DNA from: Oscillospiraceae bacterium
GTDB lineage: Bacteria; Bacillota; Clostridia; Oscillospirales; Oscillospiraceae
Direction of reading: 5' to 3'
NCBI GenBank assembly: GCA_022795735.1
Contig: JAAWHG010000001.1
Coordinates: forward strand, 104,982 to 168,981
Length of the DNA stretch: 64,000 nt
The position numbers and the translations under genes are program-made. The first letter of the stretch is position 1. Each line of letters starts with the position of its first letter. Positions 9,320 through 17,531 of the stretch are shown piece after piece. A model generated the notes under the pieces. That model was not told the DNA's origin. It worked only from the letters and a program-made list of their open reading frames with translations, and did no database searches.

Positions 9320-9963
9320 CTTGCTTGCAGCCGGGAAAGCTGCTCATTGGAACCCAGCACTATAGCGACGGTCCCAGGCCCCACCGGCTCTTCGGGACCG
9401 GGCTGAACGTTCAGCCTGTCCTCTTTTCGGAAAGCGAGTACCGTCACGCCGTATTTTGCCCGGATATTCAGCTCCCGGAGCGACTTTCCCACCCAATCGG
9501 CGGGAACCGAGAGCTCGGCAATACCATAGTCTGGTGAGAGCTCAATAAAGTCCAAAATACTGGAGCTGGTAAGATTCTGGGCCAGCTTGACCCCCATCTC
9601 GCGCTCGGGAATGACCACCCGGTCCGCCCCTACCCGCTCCAACGCCCGTTTATACCCCTCGTCGCTGGCCTTGCAGATTACCGCCGGGACGCCCAAATCC
9701 TTAAGGTTCAGGGTGACGAGAATGCTCGCGGCCAAATCGCTGCCAATGGACACAATGGCACAGTCGTAGTTTCCCACACCCAGGGCGCGCAAAACGTCCT
9801 CGTCGGTCGCGTCGCCGGTCACAGCATGGGTGACGCGATCGGCGATATGCTGAATGCAGTCGGTCCGCCTGTCTATAATCAGAACCTCGTTACCCAGCTC
9901 GTAGAGCCGGGTCGCCACAGCGGTCCCAAAGCGGCCCATTCCTATCACGACATAGGTTTTCAT
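9316..9963 (-). CDS. trkA: Potassium uptake regulatory subunit TrkA/KtrA
   Basis: Cytosolic RCK subunit that gates the TrkH/KtrB channel according to bound nucleotide. The start MKTYVVIGMGRFG at 9963 has an AGGAG site at good spacing and is preferred over the in-frame Met six codons upstream, which would overlap trkH; 215 residues, typical of the single-RCK KtrA type. The Rossmann loop GMGRFGTAVATRLYELG is at residues 8-24, and a C-terminal RCK_C domain begins near residue 140. It lies 10 bases after trkH, so channel and gate are co-transcribed. Confidence 0.95.
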   Translation of the reverse strand: MKTYVVIGMGRFGTAVATRLYELGNEVLIIDRRTDCIQHIADRVTHAVTGDATDEDVLRALGVGNYDCAIVSIGSDLAASILVTLNLKDLGVPAVICKASDEGYKRALERVGADRVVIPEREMGVKLAQNLTSSSILDFIELSPDYGIAELSVPADWVGKSLRELNIRAKYGVTVLAFRKEDRLNVQPGPEEPVGPGTVAIVLGSNEQLSRLQAS

Positions 9964-9973
9964 TCCGTTTCTC

Positions 9974-11353
9974 CTATCCAATCAAAACTTTCGTTTCCGC
10001 ATATTGGAAGCGTTCCTCCGCCGGGTCGCCGAGCAGGAATCCGAAGCTGATCGTCATAACCCCCACGCGTCCAAAAAACATAAAGACAATCAGCAGCAGC
10101 CGGGAAGCCGTCCCCACCAACGGCGTAAGGCCGGTACTCAGCCCCGCCGTGCCGAGGGCGGACGCCGTCTCATACAGGCAGTCCAGGAAGGGCAGGCCGT
10201 TCGCCGCGCTGAGGAACATGCCGCCAAAAAAGGAAAGCATCAGCATCAGGCCCATGACCGTCATAGCCTGCCGGATTTGATCGCCGCTGATGCTGCGGCC
10301 AAAAATGGTCAGCCTTGACCGCCCCCGCGCCGCGCTGAGCACAGAGAGGAACAGGATCCCCACCGTAACCGTTTTAATACCGCCCGCCGTGGAACCGGCT
10401 GAGCCTCCAATGAGCATCAAAAGCGTGGACAACGCCTTGGAGGATTCGGTCAGCGCCCCCTGATCCAGCGCCGCAAAGCCGGCGGTCCGGCAAGTGGCAG
10501 ACTGAAACGCGGCGGCCAGCAGCTTGTCCCCTGCGGAGAAGCCGCCAATCGTATCCCCGTTGTCCCACTCCAGACAGGCAAATAACACCGTCCCGCCCAC
10601 CAGGAGAACAACTGTAATCACCAGTACCAGCTTGGTATGAACCGAGAAGCGCCCCCCACGAAACCGCTTCCCCAATTCGGTCCAGACATAGAAGCCCAGA
10701 CCGCCGATCACAATCAGCGCAATAATCGTCAGATTTACCACCGGGTCACGGACGAACAGCCCCAAACTGCTCCCAGGCTGCAGCTCCCCGAAAATATCAA
10801 ACCCAGCGTTGCAGAAAGCGGAAATGGAGTGGAAAACGCCCCACTTGACCGCCCTGGACCAGCCGTACTCCGGCCAAAAACGCAGCGCCAGAATCAGCGC
10901 GCCCGCCAACTCGATAACCGCCGTCCAGATCAGAACGGTCCGTACCAGCTTGACCACACCGTCCACATCGTTTAGACTGAAGCCCTGCGCCATAATAAGC
11001 CGCTGCTTGAGTCCGATTTTCCGATGCAGAAGGAAAAAAAAGACCGAGATCATCGACATGAACCCCAGACCGCCCACCTGAATCAGGCAGATAATCACCA
11101 CCTGCCCAAAGGACGACCATTGAACATAGGTATCGGCCAAAACCAGCCCGGTCACACATGTAGACGAGGTGGCGGTAAACAGGGCGGTCAAAAAGCCGGC
11201 GCTCTCACCGCTTCTGGACGCGACCGGCAGGGTCAGCAGCACCGCACCCAGCAAGATCAGGCCCAAAAATGTCAGTACAATCATCTGCTCCGGCCGCAGC
11301 TTGCGGGAGTATTTGGCGCGGCGAAGCAGGAAGGTATAAATCCACTTTCTCAA
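9974..11353 (-). CDS. trkH: Potassium uptake channel subunit TrkH/KtrB
   Basis: Integral membrane K+ channel subunit with four M1-P-M2 repeats. The chosen start is a TTG at 11353, preceded by GGAGG with 6 bases spacing; an ATG at 11371 is also in frame but has no ribosome site. About 459 residues. The selectivity-filter segments are visible as TSSTCVTGL (first pore), SISAFCNAGFD, TCRTAGFA and the GTAGLST motif near the C-terminus. Partner of the TrkA subunit immediately downstream. First gene of the long minus-strand operon. Confidence 0.95.
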   Translation of the reverse strand: MRKWIYTFLLRRAKYSRKLRPEQMIVLTFLGLILLGAVLLTLPVASRSGESAGFLTALFTATSSTCVTGLVLADTYVQWSSFGQVVIICLIQVGGLGFMSMISVFFFLLHRKIGLKQRLIMAQGFSLNDVDGVVKLVRTVLIWTAVIELAGALILALRFWPEYGWSRAVKWGVFHSISAFCNAGFDIFGELQPGSSLGLFVRDPVVNLTIIALIVIGGLGFYVWTELGKRFRGGRFSVHTKLVLVITVVLLVGGTVLFACLEWDNGDTIGGFSAGDKLLAAAFQSATCRTAGFAALDQGALTESSKALSTLLMLIGGSAGSTAGGIKTVTVGILFLSVLSAARGRSRLTIFGRSISGDQIRQAMTVMGLMLMLSFFGGMFLSAANGLPFLDCLYETASALGTAGLSTGLTPLVGTASRLLLIVFMFFGRVGVMTISFGFLLGDPAEERFQYAETKVLIG

Positions 11354-11391
11354 GGGAAGCCTCCATCGCATACATAAACAGTCTTTCCCGG

Positions 11392-11420
11392 ATTATAACA
11401 GGTTTTTCCTGTCAATGCAA
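11392..11420 (-). promoter_or_regulatory. Predicted sigma-A promoter of trkH, with palindromic spacer
   Basis: On the minus strand TTGCAT (11415-11420) and TATAAT (11392-11397) are 17 bases apart. The spacer holds a perfect inverted repeat ACAGG-N5-CCTGT (11398-11412), so a repressor could bind there. A TTGACA also overlaps this stretch but sits only 12 bases from the -10. Confidence 0.6.
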
Positions 11421-11471
11421 GAGCATATCTAATGAAGGGGACGCATAGCGTATTGTAAGGAGGCGTATGGA

Positions 11472-11942
11472 ATGGATAAGGAATGGACTTTTGGACTGGA
11501 ATACGAAGGAGAGCCCTGCGGCAAGGCCCGCGTCTGTCAAAAGGGGCTCTATATGACGGTAGACTGTGACTGTTCCCCTGTAACCGATCAAGTGGTGCGG
11601 GTCTATCTTCCGACCGAGGGCGAACCCTGTTGCCTGGGCGTCCTTGCCCCGGAGGACCGGCGGCTCCGTCTCAAACGGCAATTCCCGGCCTCGCGTTTTC
11701 CAAAACCGCCCTTCGGAACGGCGGTTGTCTCACAGACCGGCGAGCTCTGGAGTCCCTGGTCCGGCAGCGCCTGCGGGGTCGAAATTACCGGCGCGCTCTC
11801 CAAAAAAGAGGGCGGCGTGCAGATTGTGGCGCTTCCCTGGTCGGCCGGAGAACCTTTTGCCTGGATGTCTCTTGCCCTCCGCTGTACCCCCCGAAAGATT
11901 GGGGAAAAGCAATATCTGACCCTCCCGCTGCGAGAGGGCTAA
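11472..11942 (+). CDS. Conserved-looking hypothetical protein, 156 residues
   Basis: Not recognised. A good AAGGAGG site at 11457-11463 precedes the ATG and the frame is open for 156 codons to a stop inside the following hairpin, so it is a real gene. There is no signal peptide or membrane segment. The protein has several Cys residues (five in the first half) and many Gly/Pro turns, with alternating hydrophobic residues that suggest a mostly beta-strand fold. It is a single-gene unit between trkH (divergent) and trpS. I make no functional claim. Confidence 0.7.
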   Translation: MDKEWTFGLEYEGEPCGKARVCQKGLYMTVDCDCSPVTDQVVRVYLPTEGEPCCLGVLAPEDRRLRLKRQFPASRFPKPPFGTAVVSQTGELWSPWSGSACGVEITGALSKKEGGVQIVALPWSAGEPFAWMSLALRCTPRKIGEKQYLTLPLREG

Positions 11943-11988
11943 AACAAAGCATAGGCGGACAGCGGCGTCCGCCTATGCTTTGTTTTAG
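11939..11988 (+). terminator. Perfect 22-bp hairpin terminator, probably bidirectional
   Basis: Arms 11939-11960 and 11967-11988 are perfectly complementary around a 6-base loop. The right arm ends in TTTGTTTTAG and the left arm begins CTAAAACAAA, so either strand gives a hairpin with a U-rich 3' side. The stop codon of the preceding gene is inside the left arm. Confidence 0.85.
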
Positions 11989-12172
11989 CCGGTCGTATCC
12001 CCTTGCTGACATCCATTATGTATGAGGATTATTATCCTTTATATTAAGGGAATATTATCCCCATGCGCAGACCGTTGTGACCTTGGACAGCTTGCTTTGT
12101 ACCGGCCTCTTTCTTTACAGATATGCACAAAAATCAACAGCCGCAGTCTTTCCCGATTTTTATGATTTTTCA

Positions 12173-12201
12173 TTGAATTTTTTCCATCCATATGGTATGA
12201 T
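12173..12201 (+). promoter_or_regulatory. Predicted sigma-A promoter of the trpS operon
   Basis: TTGAAT (12173-12178) and TATGAT (12196-12201) are 17 bases apart, followed by a leader of about 85 bases before trpS. The rest of the 300-base gap 11989-12291 is AT-rich and shows no T-box consensus, no clear hairpin and no open frame that I can support. Confidence 0.65.
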
Positions 12202-12291
12202 ACTGAGATAAAGTGGAAGTGTGTTTATCGGTCTGTCATTTCCCCAAGCGGCAGACAGAACTGGTCACGCTGAAAGAGAGGGAAAACCACC

Positions 12292-13287
12292 ATGGAAGAA
12301 AAGAAAAAACGCATTTTTTCAGGAATCCAGCCCAGCGGCGATTTGACCCTGGGTTCATATATGGGCGCGATCAAGAATTGGGTCGCGCTACAAGACGAGT
12401 ACGATTGCCTTTACTGCATCGTGGACATGCACGCCATTACCGTCCGCCAGGTCCCCGCTGATTTACGGAAACGGAGTCTGGAGCAGTTGGCCCAGTACAT
12501 TGCCTGCGGCCTCGATCCGGACAAAAACATCATGTTTATCCAGTCCCATGTCCCGCAGCACGCCGAGCTCTCCTGGGTCCTGGGCTGCTACACTCAGTTT
12601 GGCGAACTCAGCCGCATGACCCAGTTTAAGGATAAATCCCAGAAACACGCGGACAATATTACCGCCGGCCTCTTCACCTATCCGGTGCTGATGGCCGCCG
12701 ACATTCTGCTCTATCAGGCCGATCTGGTCCCGGTGGGGCAGGATCAGAAGCAGCACGTCGAGCTGTGCCGCGATATCGCCCAGCGCTTCAACGGCGTCTA
12801 TTCAGACACCTTTACCCTGCCCGAGCCCTTCATTCCCAAGATGGGCGCGCGTATCATGAGTCTGGGCGATCCGTCCAGCAAGATGAGCAAATCCGACCCG
12901 GAGGGCTGCGTCTACCTGATGGATTCGCCCGACGCCGTTGCCAGAAAGTTTAAGCGGGCCGTCACCGACTGTGAAACGGCAGTTCGCTTTGACCCGGAGC
13001 AAAAGCCCGGGGTCTCCAACCTGTTAACCATTTACTGCGCCGCCACCGGCAAAACCCTTGCCGAGACTGAGTCCGCCTTTGCAGGTCAGGGCTACGGCGT
13101 TTTCAAGCCTGCGGTGGGCGACGCGGTCATTGAGCTGCTCCGCCCCATCCGTGAGGAGGCCACCCGCCTGCTTGGCGATAAGGCCTATCTGGAGAGCGTC
13201 TACCGTGCCGGCGCGGAACGCGCGGCCAGACTCGCCGAAAAGACGCTCCGCAAGGTCTACAAAAAGGTTGGCTTTGTGGCAAAATAG
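12292..13287 (+). CDS. trpS: Tryptophan-tRNA ligase
   Basis: Class I aminoacyl-tRNA synthetase that charges tRNA-Trp. 331 residues, normal length. The HIGH-type region is FSGIQPSGDLTLGSYMGAIK at residues 7-26 and the KMSKS loop is SSKMSKSDPEG (about 193-203). VGQDQKQHVELCRDIA is the conserved tryptophan and ATP pocket. A GAGAGGGAAAA stretch precedes the ATG. First gene of a plus-strand run with tagO and wecB, at 26 bases from tagO. The leader has no T-box. Confidence 0.97.
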   Translation: MEEKKKRIFSGIQPSGDLTLGSYMGAIKNWVALQDEYDCLYCIVDMHAITVRQVPADLRKRSLEQLAQYIACGLDPDKNIMFIQSHVPQHAELSWVLGCYTQFGELSRMTQFKDKSQKHADNITAGLFTYPVLMAADILLYQADLVPVGQDQKQHVELCRDIAQRFNGVYSDTFTLPEPFIPKMGARIMSLGDPSSKMSKSDPEGCVYLMDSPDAVARKFKRAVTDCETAVRFDPEQKPGVSNLLTIYCAATGKTLAETESAFAGQGYGVFKPAVGDAVIELLRPIREEATRLLGDKAYLESVYRAGAERAARLAEKTLRKVYKKVGFVAK

Positions 13288-13313
13288 CAGACACAGAGAG
13301 AGGAAATTCCGTC

Positions 13314-14534
13314 ATGCAAGGTGATTTCAGCCTGGTCTTCAGCATTCTGTTCTCCCTCCTGGCGGCGGCGGTGCTCAGCTTCGGAGCCACGCCGCTGGTC
13401 AAGCGGGCCGCCTTTAAGTTGGGCGCCATCGACGTGCCCAAGGACGGCCGGCGAATGCACGATCACCCCATCCCCCGCCTGGGCGGCCTCGCCATTTTTC
13501 TGGGTTTCATGCTCAGCGCCCTGCTCTTCGCGGAAATGGAGCGTCCGGTGCGCGGGCTGCTGATCGGCGCGGTTATCATCGTCATTCTGGGCGTGCTGGA
13601 CGACATTATGACCCTCCGCGCCCTCCCCAAGTTTATCGTGCAGATTGGGGCGGCGTGGATCGCCGTCCACCACGGCAATGTGATTCAGTACCTTTCCAAC
13701 CCGATTCTCACCAGCACCGAACGCTTTATCGACTTGGGAAGCCTCGCCGTCCCCGTGACCATTCTCTGGATTGTCGCCATCACCAACGCCGTCAATTTTA
13801 TCGACGGCCTGGACGGCTTGGCGGTGGGCGTTTCGGCCATCTCCAGCGCCACCTTGCTGGTCACCGCCATTCTGGTCTCTGAGGGCAATGTGGCTGTCAT
13901 CATGGCCGCCCTGCTGGGCGCCTGCCTCGGTTTTATCCCCTACAATATGAACCCCGCAAAGATATTTATGGGAGACAGCGGCTCCACTTTTTTGGGCTAT
14001 GTGCTGGCCGTAGTTTCCATCCAGGGGTTGTTTAAGCTCTACGCGATTATATCGTTCGCGGTGCCCTTTCTGATTTTGGGCCTGCCTATCTTCGACATCT
14101 GCTTTGCCATCCTCCGCCGCCTCGCCCGCGGCGAGAATCCCATGCACGCCGACCGAGGGCATGTCCACCACCGGCTGATCGACATGGGCTTCAATCAGAA
14201 ACAGGCCGTAGCCATCTCCTATATCATGACCGCTATTCTGGGCCTGTCCGCCGTGGTGCTGACCTCGTCGGGAGCGCTGCGGGCACTGTTCCTGATCGGC
14301 GCGGTCTTTGTGGTCGGAGCCATCGGCCTGCGTCTCATCTTTTCCGGCCACGGAGAGGAACGTCATGAGGGGCCCATGGTAGAAGATTCGTCCCACACAG
14401 AGCGGCTCAAGGCTTGGGAGCCGCGGCGGGCCAAAACAGAAGAACTCCCCAAAGAAACACAAACCGTGGAGCAACCCTCTGAAGAAGCAGAAACGTTGGA
14501 AAACGGAGAGGAGGACAACGATGCGGAAGTTTAA
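13314..14534 (+). CDS. tagO: Undecaprenyl-phosphate N-acetylglucosaminyl-1-phosphate transferase (TagO/WecA type)
   Basis: Integral membrane enzyme that moves GlcNAc-1-P from UDP-GlcNAc to undecaprenyl phosphate, the first step of wall teichoic acid or polysaccharide synthesis. 406 residues with about 11 membrane segments. MraY/WecA-family motifs are all there: LGVLDDIMTLRALPKF (Asp pair), NAVNFIDGLDGLAVG, FMGDSGSTFLGY and HADRGHVHHRLIDMG. The C-terminal 60 residues are a charged, Glu-rich cytoplasmic tail that is longer than usual. Overlaps wecB by 14 bases. Likely supplies the lipid anchor for the polysaccharide cluster at 40-64 kb (inference). Confidence 0.93.
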   Translation: MQGDFSLVFSILFSLLAAAVLSFGATPLVKRAAFKLGAIDVPKDGRRMHDHPIPRLGGLAIFLGFMLSALLFAEMERPVRGLLIGAVIIVILGVLDDIMTLRALPKFIVQIGAAWIAVHHGNVIQYLSNPILTSTERFIDLGSLAVPVTILWIVAITNAVNFIDGLDGLAVGVSAISSATLLVTAILVSEGNVAVIMAALLGACLGFIPYNMNPAKIFMGDSGSTFLGYVLAVVSIQGLFKLYAIISFAVPFLILGLPIFDICFAILRRLARGENPMHADRGHVHHRLIDMGFNQKQAVAISYIMTAILGLSAVVLTSSGALRALFLIGAVFVVGAIGLRLIFSGHGEERHEGPMVEDSSHTERLKAWEPRRAKTEELPKETQTVEQPSEEAETLENGEEDNDAEV

Positions 14535-15669
14535 AGTTATGTCGGTATTTGGAACGAGGCCGGAGGCCATCAAAATGGCCCCCCTTGTGCGGGAACTGGC
14601 CGCCCGCCCACAGATTGAAAGTCTCTGCTGCGTAACCGGCCAGCACCGGGAGATGCTGCGCTCGGTCATGGAAACCTTCCAGTTGCAGGCAAACTACGAT
14701 CTGGACATCATGGAGCCGCAACAGACCCTCACCAGTATCACCACCAAAACCATTCAAGGCATGGACAACGTGTTGGAGCAATGCTCTCCCGACCTGATTC
14801 TGGTGCATGGCGACACCTCCACCACCTTTGCCGGGGCTTTGTCCGCCTTTTACCACAAGATTCCCGTCGGCCATGTCGAGGCCGGACTGCGTACCTATGA
14901 CAAATACTCTCCCTACCCCGAGGAAATGAACCGCGTGCTGGTCAGCGATATGGCCGACCTTCATTTCGCGCCCACCAAAACCAACGCCGAAAACCTCCGC
15001 CGGGAGGCCATTCGGGGCCGCATTTTTGTCACCGGCAACACCGCCATCGACGCGATGAGAACCACGGTGCGTAGCGACTACCGTTTTACCACCGATATCC
15101 TGAACCGGCTGGATTTCCGCACCCGGCGGGTCATCGCCCTCACCTGCCACCGGCGTGAGAACTATGGCCGCCCTATGGAGAACATCATGCGGGCCATCCG
15201 CGACCTCATCTCCAACCGCCCCGACGTGGAAGTGGTCTATCCGGTACATCTGAGTCCTCGTGTTCGCGAGTGCGCCTTCAGCATTTTGGGCCACGTGGAA
15301 CGGGTCCATTTGATTGACCCGGTGAACGTCGAGGAGATGCACAACCTCATGGCCCGCTGTTATATGGTGATGACCGACTCCGGCGGCCTTCAAGAGGAGG
15401 CCCCCGCCTTGGGCAGGCCCGTGCTGGTACTGCGCCGGGAGACCGAACGGCCCGAGGCGGTGGCGGCCGGTACGGCGCGGCTGGCCGGCGTGGAGCGCAG
15501 TAAAATTGTCGCCATGTCCAGCGAGCTGTTGGACGATCCCCGCGCCTATGCCAAAATGGCGCACGCCGTCAACCCCTATGGAGACGGCCATGCCTGCCAG
15601 AGAATTGCGCAGGCCATTGAATGGCACTTCGGCCTCTCTCAGACCATGCCGGAGGATTTTTCACCTTAG
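14521..15669 (+). CDS. wecB: UDP-N-acetylglucosamine 2-epimerase (non-hydrolysing)
   Basis: Interconverts UDP-GlcNAc and UDP-ManNAc, the donor for the linkage unit of wall polymers. 382 residues. Conserved blocks are VFGTRPEAIKMAPLVREL at the N-terminus, VHGDTSTTFAGALSAFY, GHVEAGLRTYDKYSPYPEE, and TDSGGLQEEAPALGRPVLVL near residue 285, which lines the UDP site. Translationally coupled to tagO. The pairing of tagO and wecB is typical of Gram-positive wall-polymer initiation. Confidence 0.95.
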   Translation: MRKFKVMSVFGTRPEAIKMAPLVRELAARPQIESLCCVTGQHREMLRSVMETFQLQANYDLDIMEPQQTLTSITTKTIQGMDNVLEQCSPDLILVHGDTSTTFAGALSAFYHKIPVGHVEAGLRTYDKYSPYPEEMNRVLVSDMADLHFAPTKTNAENLRREAIRGRIFVTGNTAIDAMRTTVRSDYRFTTDILNRLDFRTRRVIALTCHRRENYGRPMENIMRAIRDLISNRPDVEVVYPVHLSPRVRECAFSILGHVERVHLIDPVNVEEMHNLMARCYMVMTDSGGLQEEAPALGRPVLVLRRETERPEAVAAGTARLAGVERSKIVAMSSELLDDPRAYAKMAHAVNPYGDGHACQRIAQAIEWHFGLSQTMPEDFSP

Positions 15670-15702
15670 TTTTCAACGACCGCAGCCATCGGGGGTGAGC
15701 AC

Positions 15703-16458
15703 ATGGGCAGGAAAAAGGGTCGTCTCCGCATGATTGGTATCGTCACGGCGGCGGTCCTCCTAGTATCCGGACTGCTGCTTGCCGCAGTGCTGTCCACCAT
15801 CCGCAGCGGAATGCGCAGCACCATCATCCTCCCGGACGGTCCTCTGCCCGCCCCCCCTGAGCAGGAGGGCGCGCCGGTGGGGGACCTGTTCATTGAGGTA
15901 GAGCGGGAGAACATTCAACGTATTCTCTCCGCCATGCAGCGGCCGGAGCGCTATCATCAGGTTTTGACGGTCACCCGCTTCTGGCATGGCGGCTCTTCTT
16001 CCAGAACGGTGGAAATCTACCGCAGCGGCGAGCTGGCCTTTGCCACCATCTCAGGCGAAGGCCGTGACCGCAGCCTTCTCACCGACGGCGCCGCCGTCTG
16101 GCTTTGGTATTCGGACGAGAACCAGGTCCGCACCCTCTCCCCCGACCCGTCCGTCACCTTCGACGATCTGACCGGTATCCCCACCTATGAGGCCGTCGCC
16201 GCCCTGCCCCTTGATTCCATCGCCGAAGCGGGCTTTGTAACCCTGGACGGGGCCAGTTGCCTCTATGTCTCGGCCCGCGGCGGCGCGTCCGAGGAACGCT
16301 ATTGGGTGGACGCCTCCACAAGCCTCCTCTGCCGCGCCAACGCGCTCGAAGGAGATCAGTTGACCTATCAGCTCCGCCAAAGTCTCTGGGAGGTCCCCGA
16401 CGAGGGGGCGCTCCAGGACGTCTTCCGCCTTCCCGACGGGACCAAAATTGGAAGCTAA
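15703..16458 (+). CDS. Membrane-anchored extracytoplasmic protein of unknown function
   Basis: Not recognised by name. 251 residues: a basic N-terminus, one membrane segment (about residues 10-30), a Pro-rich linker, then an extracytoplasmic domain of about 190 residues. That domain looks beta-rich, with Trp/Tyr and Gly turns (for example DGAAVWLWYSDENQVRTL), and is reminiscent of LolA-like or DUF4367-type lipoprotein-carrier folds; that is an impression only. It follows wecB by 33 bases, so a role at the cell surface is plausible. Its TAA stop overlaps the TAG of the opposite small gene. Confidence 0.7.
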   Translation: MGRKKGRLRMIGIVTAAVLLVSGLLLAAVLSTIRSGMRSTIILPDGPLPAPPEQEGAPVGDLFIEVERENIQRILSAMQRPERYHQVLTVTRFWHGGSSSRTVEIYRSGELAFATISGEGRDRSLLTDGAAVWLWYSDENQVRTLSPDPSVTFDDLTGIPTYEAVAALPLDSIAEAGFVTLDGASCLYVSARGGASEERYWVDASTSLLCRANALEGDQLTYQLRQSLWEVPDEGALQDVFRLPDGTKIGS

Positions 16459-16697
16459 TGCAGAAGCAGATAAGCCGCCGCCGCCAAAACCGCGATCTTC
16501 GGGTCCTCCTCCCGCAGCAGCAGGAACAGAAGGGCCAGAATCAGCAGATCGTCCGGTTCCAGCCCCAGCGCCGACAGCCGGAGCGGGTCGGACCGGCTGG
16601 GTTGGGGACAGGCGCGAACCGGCCTCTCCGGCGTCGTGGGTCCCACCGTCTGCCGGATATACCCTCCTTCCGCCGACGGGATGTAGCGGTTATACAT
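16455..16697 (-). CDS. Small hypothetical protein, 80 residues, hydrophobic C-terminus
   Basis: Starts at ATG 16697, whose first 8 bases overlap the end of the upstream small gene (ATGTATAA), a sign of coupling. The N-terminal half is polar with several prolines and looks disordered; residues 50-80 hold two short hydrophobic stretches (DDLLILALLFLLL and IAVLAAAAYLLLH) split by an REEDPK turn. It could be a membrane hairpin or an amphipathic anchor. Function unknown. The frame shares its stop bases with the convergent gene at 15703-16458. Confidence 0.6.
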   Translation of the reverse strand: MYNRYIPSAEGGYIRQTVGPTTPERPVRACPQPSRSDPLRLSALGLEPDDLLILALLFLLLREEDPKIAVLAAAAYLLLH

Positions 16698-16938
16698 GGG
16701 CTTCCCCCTCCTTCTCTTCCGATTCGCCGCGCAGAACAGCTCCCGCCATCCTCGCAAGGCGGAGCGCCCGTGCCGCCCGGTCCACCTTCTCCTGAAGGTC
16801 GGGCTCCAGCAGCGGGCGCAGCGCCTGGAGCAGCGCGGACTGCGCGTCGTCCGCCGGCCCGGCTTCCCGCGCCGCAGCCACCAATCCGGCCAGCTCGGCG
16901 GGGTCGCCAAGCAGCTTATCCAAGGAAAACTCTTCCAT
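16690..16938 (-). CDS. Small hypothetical protein, 82 residues, helical
   Basis: ATG at 16938 with a strong AAGGAGG site; an in-frame Met ten codons upstream has no such site. The 82 residues begin MEEFSLDKLLGDP and are Ala/Leu/Glu/Arg-rich with heptad-like spacing, so it is predicted to be alpha-helical and soluble. Forms a two-gene unit with the 80-residue gene downstream, overlapping by 8 bases. No function can be assigned. Confidence 0.6.
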   Translation of the reverse strand: MEEFSLDKLLGDPAELAGLVAAAREAGPADDAQSALLQALRPLLEPDLQEKVDRAARALRLARMAGAVLRGESEEKEGEAHV

Positions 16939-16992
16939 TGTCCGCCTCCTTCGGGCTTTCCAGTCCAAGCCCTTTCACAGAATTCAGGCTTA

Positions 16993-17021
16993 TTGACGGT
17001 ATAAAACAGCCCCGCTATTAT
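16993..17021 (+). promoter_or_regulatory. Predicted sigma-A promoter of the phosphodiesterase-coaX-his run
   Basis: TTGACG (16993-16998) and TATTAT (17016-17021) with a 17-base spacer, 23 bases before the GTG at 17045. No T-box, leader peptide rich in histidine codons, or attenuator is visible between here and hisZ, so the his genes may simply be read from this promoter. Confidence 0.6.
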
Positions 17022-17044
17022 CCTATGCAGAGGAATGTGATTTT

Positions 17045-17518
17045 GTGACAAAACTATTGGTCCTTTCTGACTCCCACGGCGTGACCGGCACCATGCGCTC
17101 CGCAGTCGAACGCCAACAGCCAGACTACATTGTCCACCTCGGCGATTATGAACGGGACGCCAAGTGGCTGACCGCCGTTTTTCCAGACCTGCCGTTAATC
17201 TCCCTTCCGGGCAACTGCGATCGGCCCATGCCAAATGTCATTCAGACCAAACTCCTGGACTTTGAAGGGGTCAAAATCTTTATGACCCACGGCCACCTCT
17301 ACGACGTCAAGCACGGACTTTTAAAGCTCGAGCTGGCTGGTCGGGAGGCCGGCGCAAACATTGTTCTCTTTGGACACACGCACCAACAGCTCTGTGTGGA
17401 GAAGGACGGTCTGTGGCTGCTCAACCCCGGCTCCTGCGGCGAATGGTTCCCCAGCTGTGGCCTGGTTTCGCTCCAGAATGGAAGCGCCCAGTGTTCCCTG
17501 CTGGATTTGTCCAATTGA
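17045..17518 (+). CDS. YfcE/MJ0936-type metallophosphoesterase
   Basis: Small calcineurin-fold phosphodiesterase of 157 residues, starting at GTG after GAGGA. The metal-binding motifs are in order: LVLSDSHG (D, H; about 5-12), GDYERD, LPGNCDRP (about 57-64), THGHLYD and FGHTHQQL (about 107-114). Relatives hydrolyse model phosphodiesters and the physiological substrate is unknown. It precedes coaX by 13 bases and sits at the head of the his operon, but I see no evidence that it acts as histidinol phosphatase. Confidence 0.9.
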   Translation: MTKLLVLSDSHGVTGTMRSAVERQQPDYIVHLGDYERDAKWLTAVFPDLPLISLPGNCDRPMPNVIQTKLLDFEGVKIFMTHGHLYDVKHGLLKLELAGREAGANIVLFGHTHQQLCVEKDGLWLLNPGSCGEWFPSCGLVSLQNGSAQCSLLDLSN

Positions 17519-17531
17519 GGAGGGGTTCCGA

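Noticed and set aside
11989..12291. T-box riboswitch upstream of trpS
   Set aside because: The leader lacks the conserved T-box core (GGTGGNACCGCG-like) and a terminator hairpin; only a promoter is visible.
13257..14669. Minus-strand frame of 470 codons across tagO
   Set aside because: Entirely antisense to tagO with a His/Gln/Asp-rich composition typical of shadow frames; no start signal.
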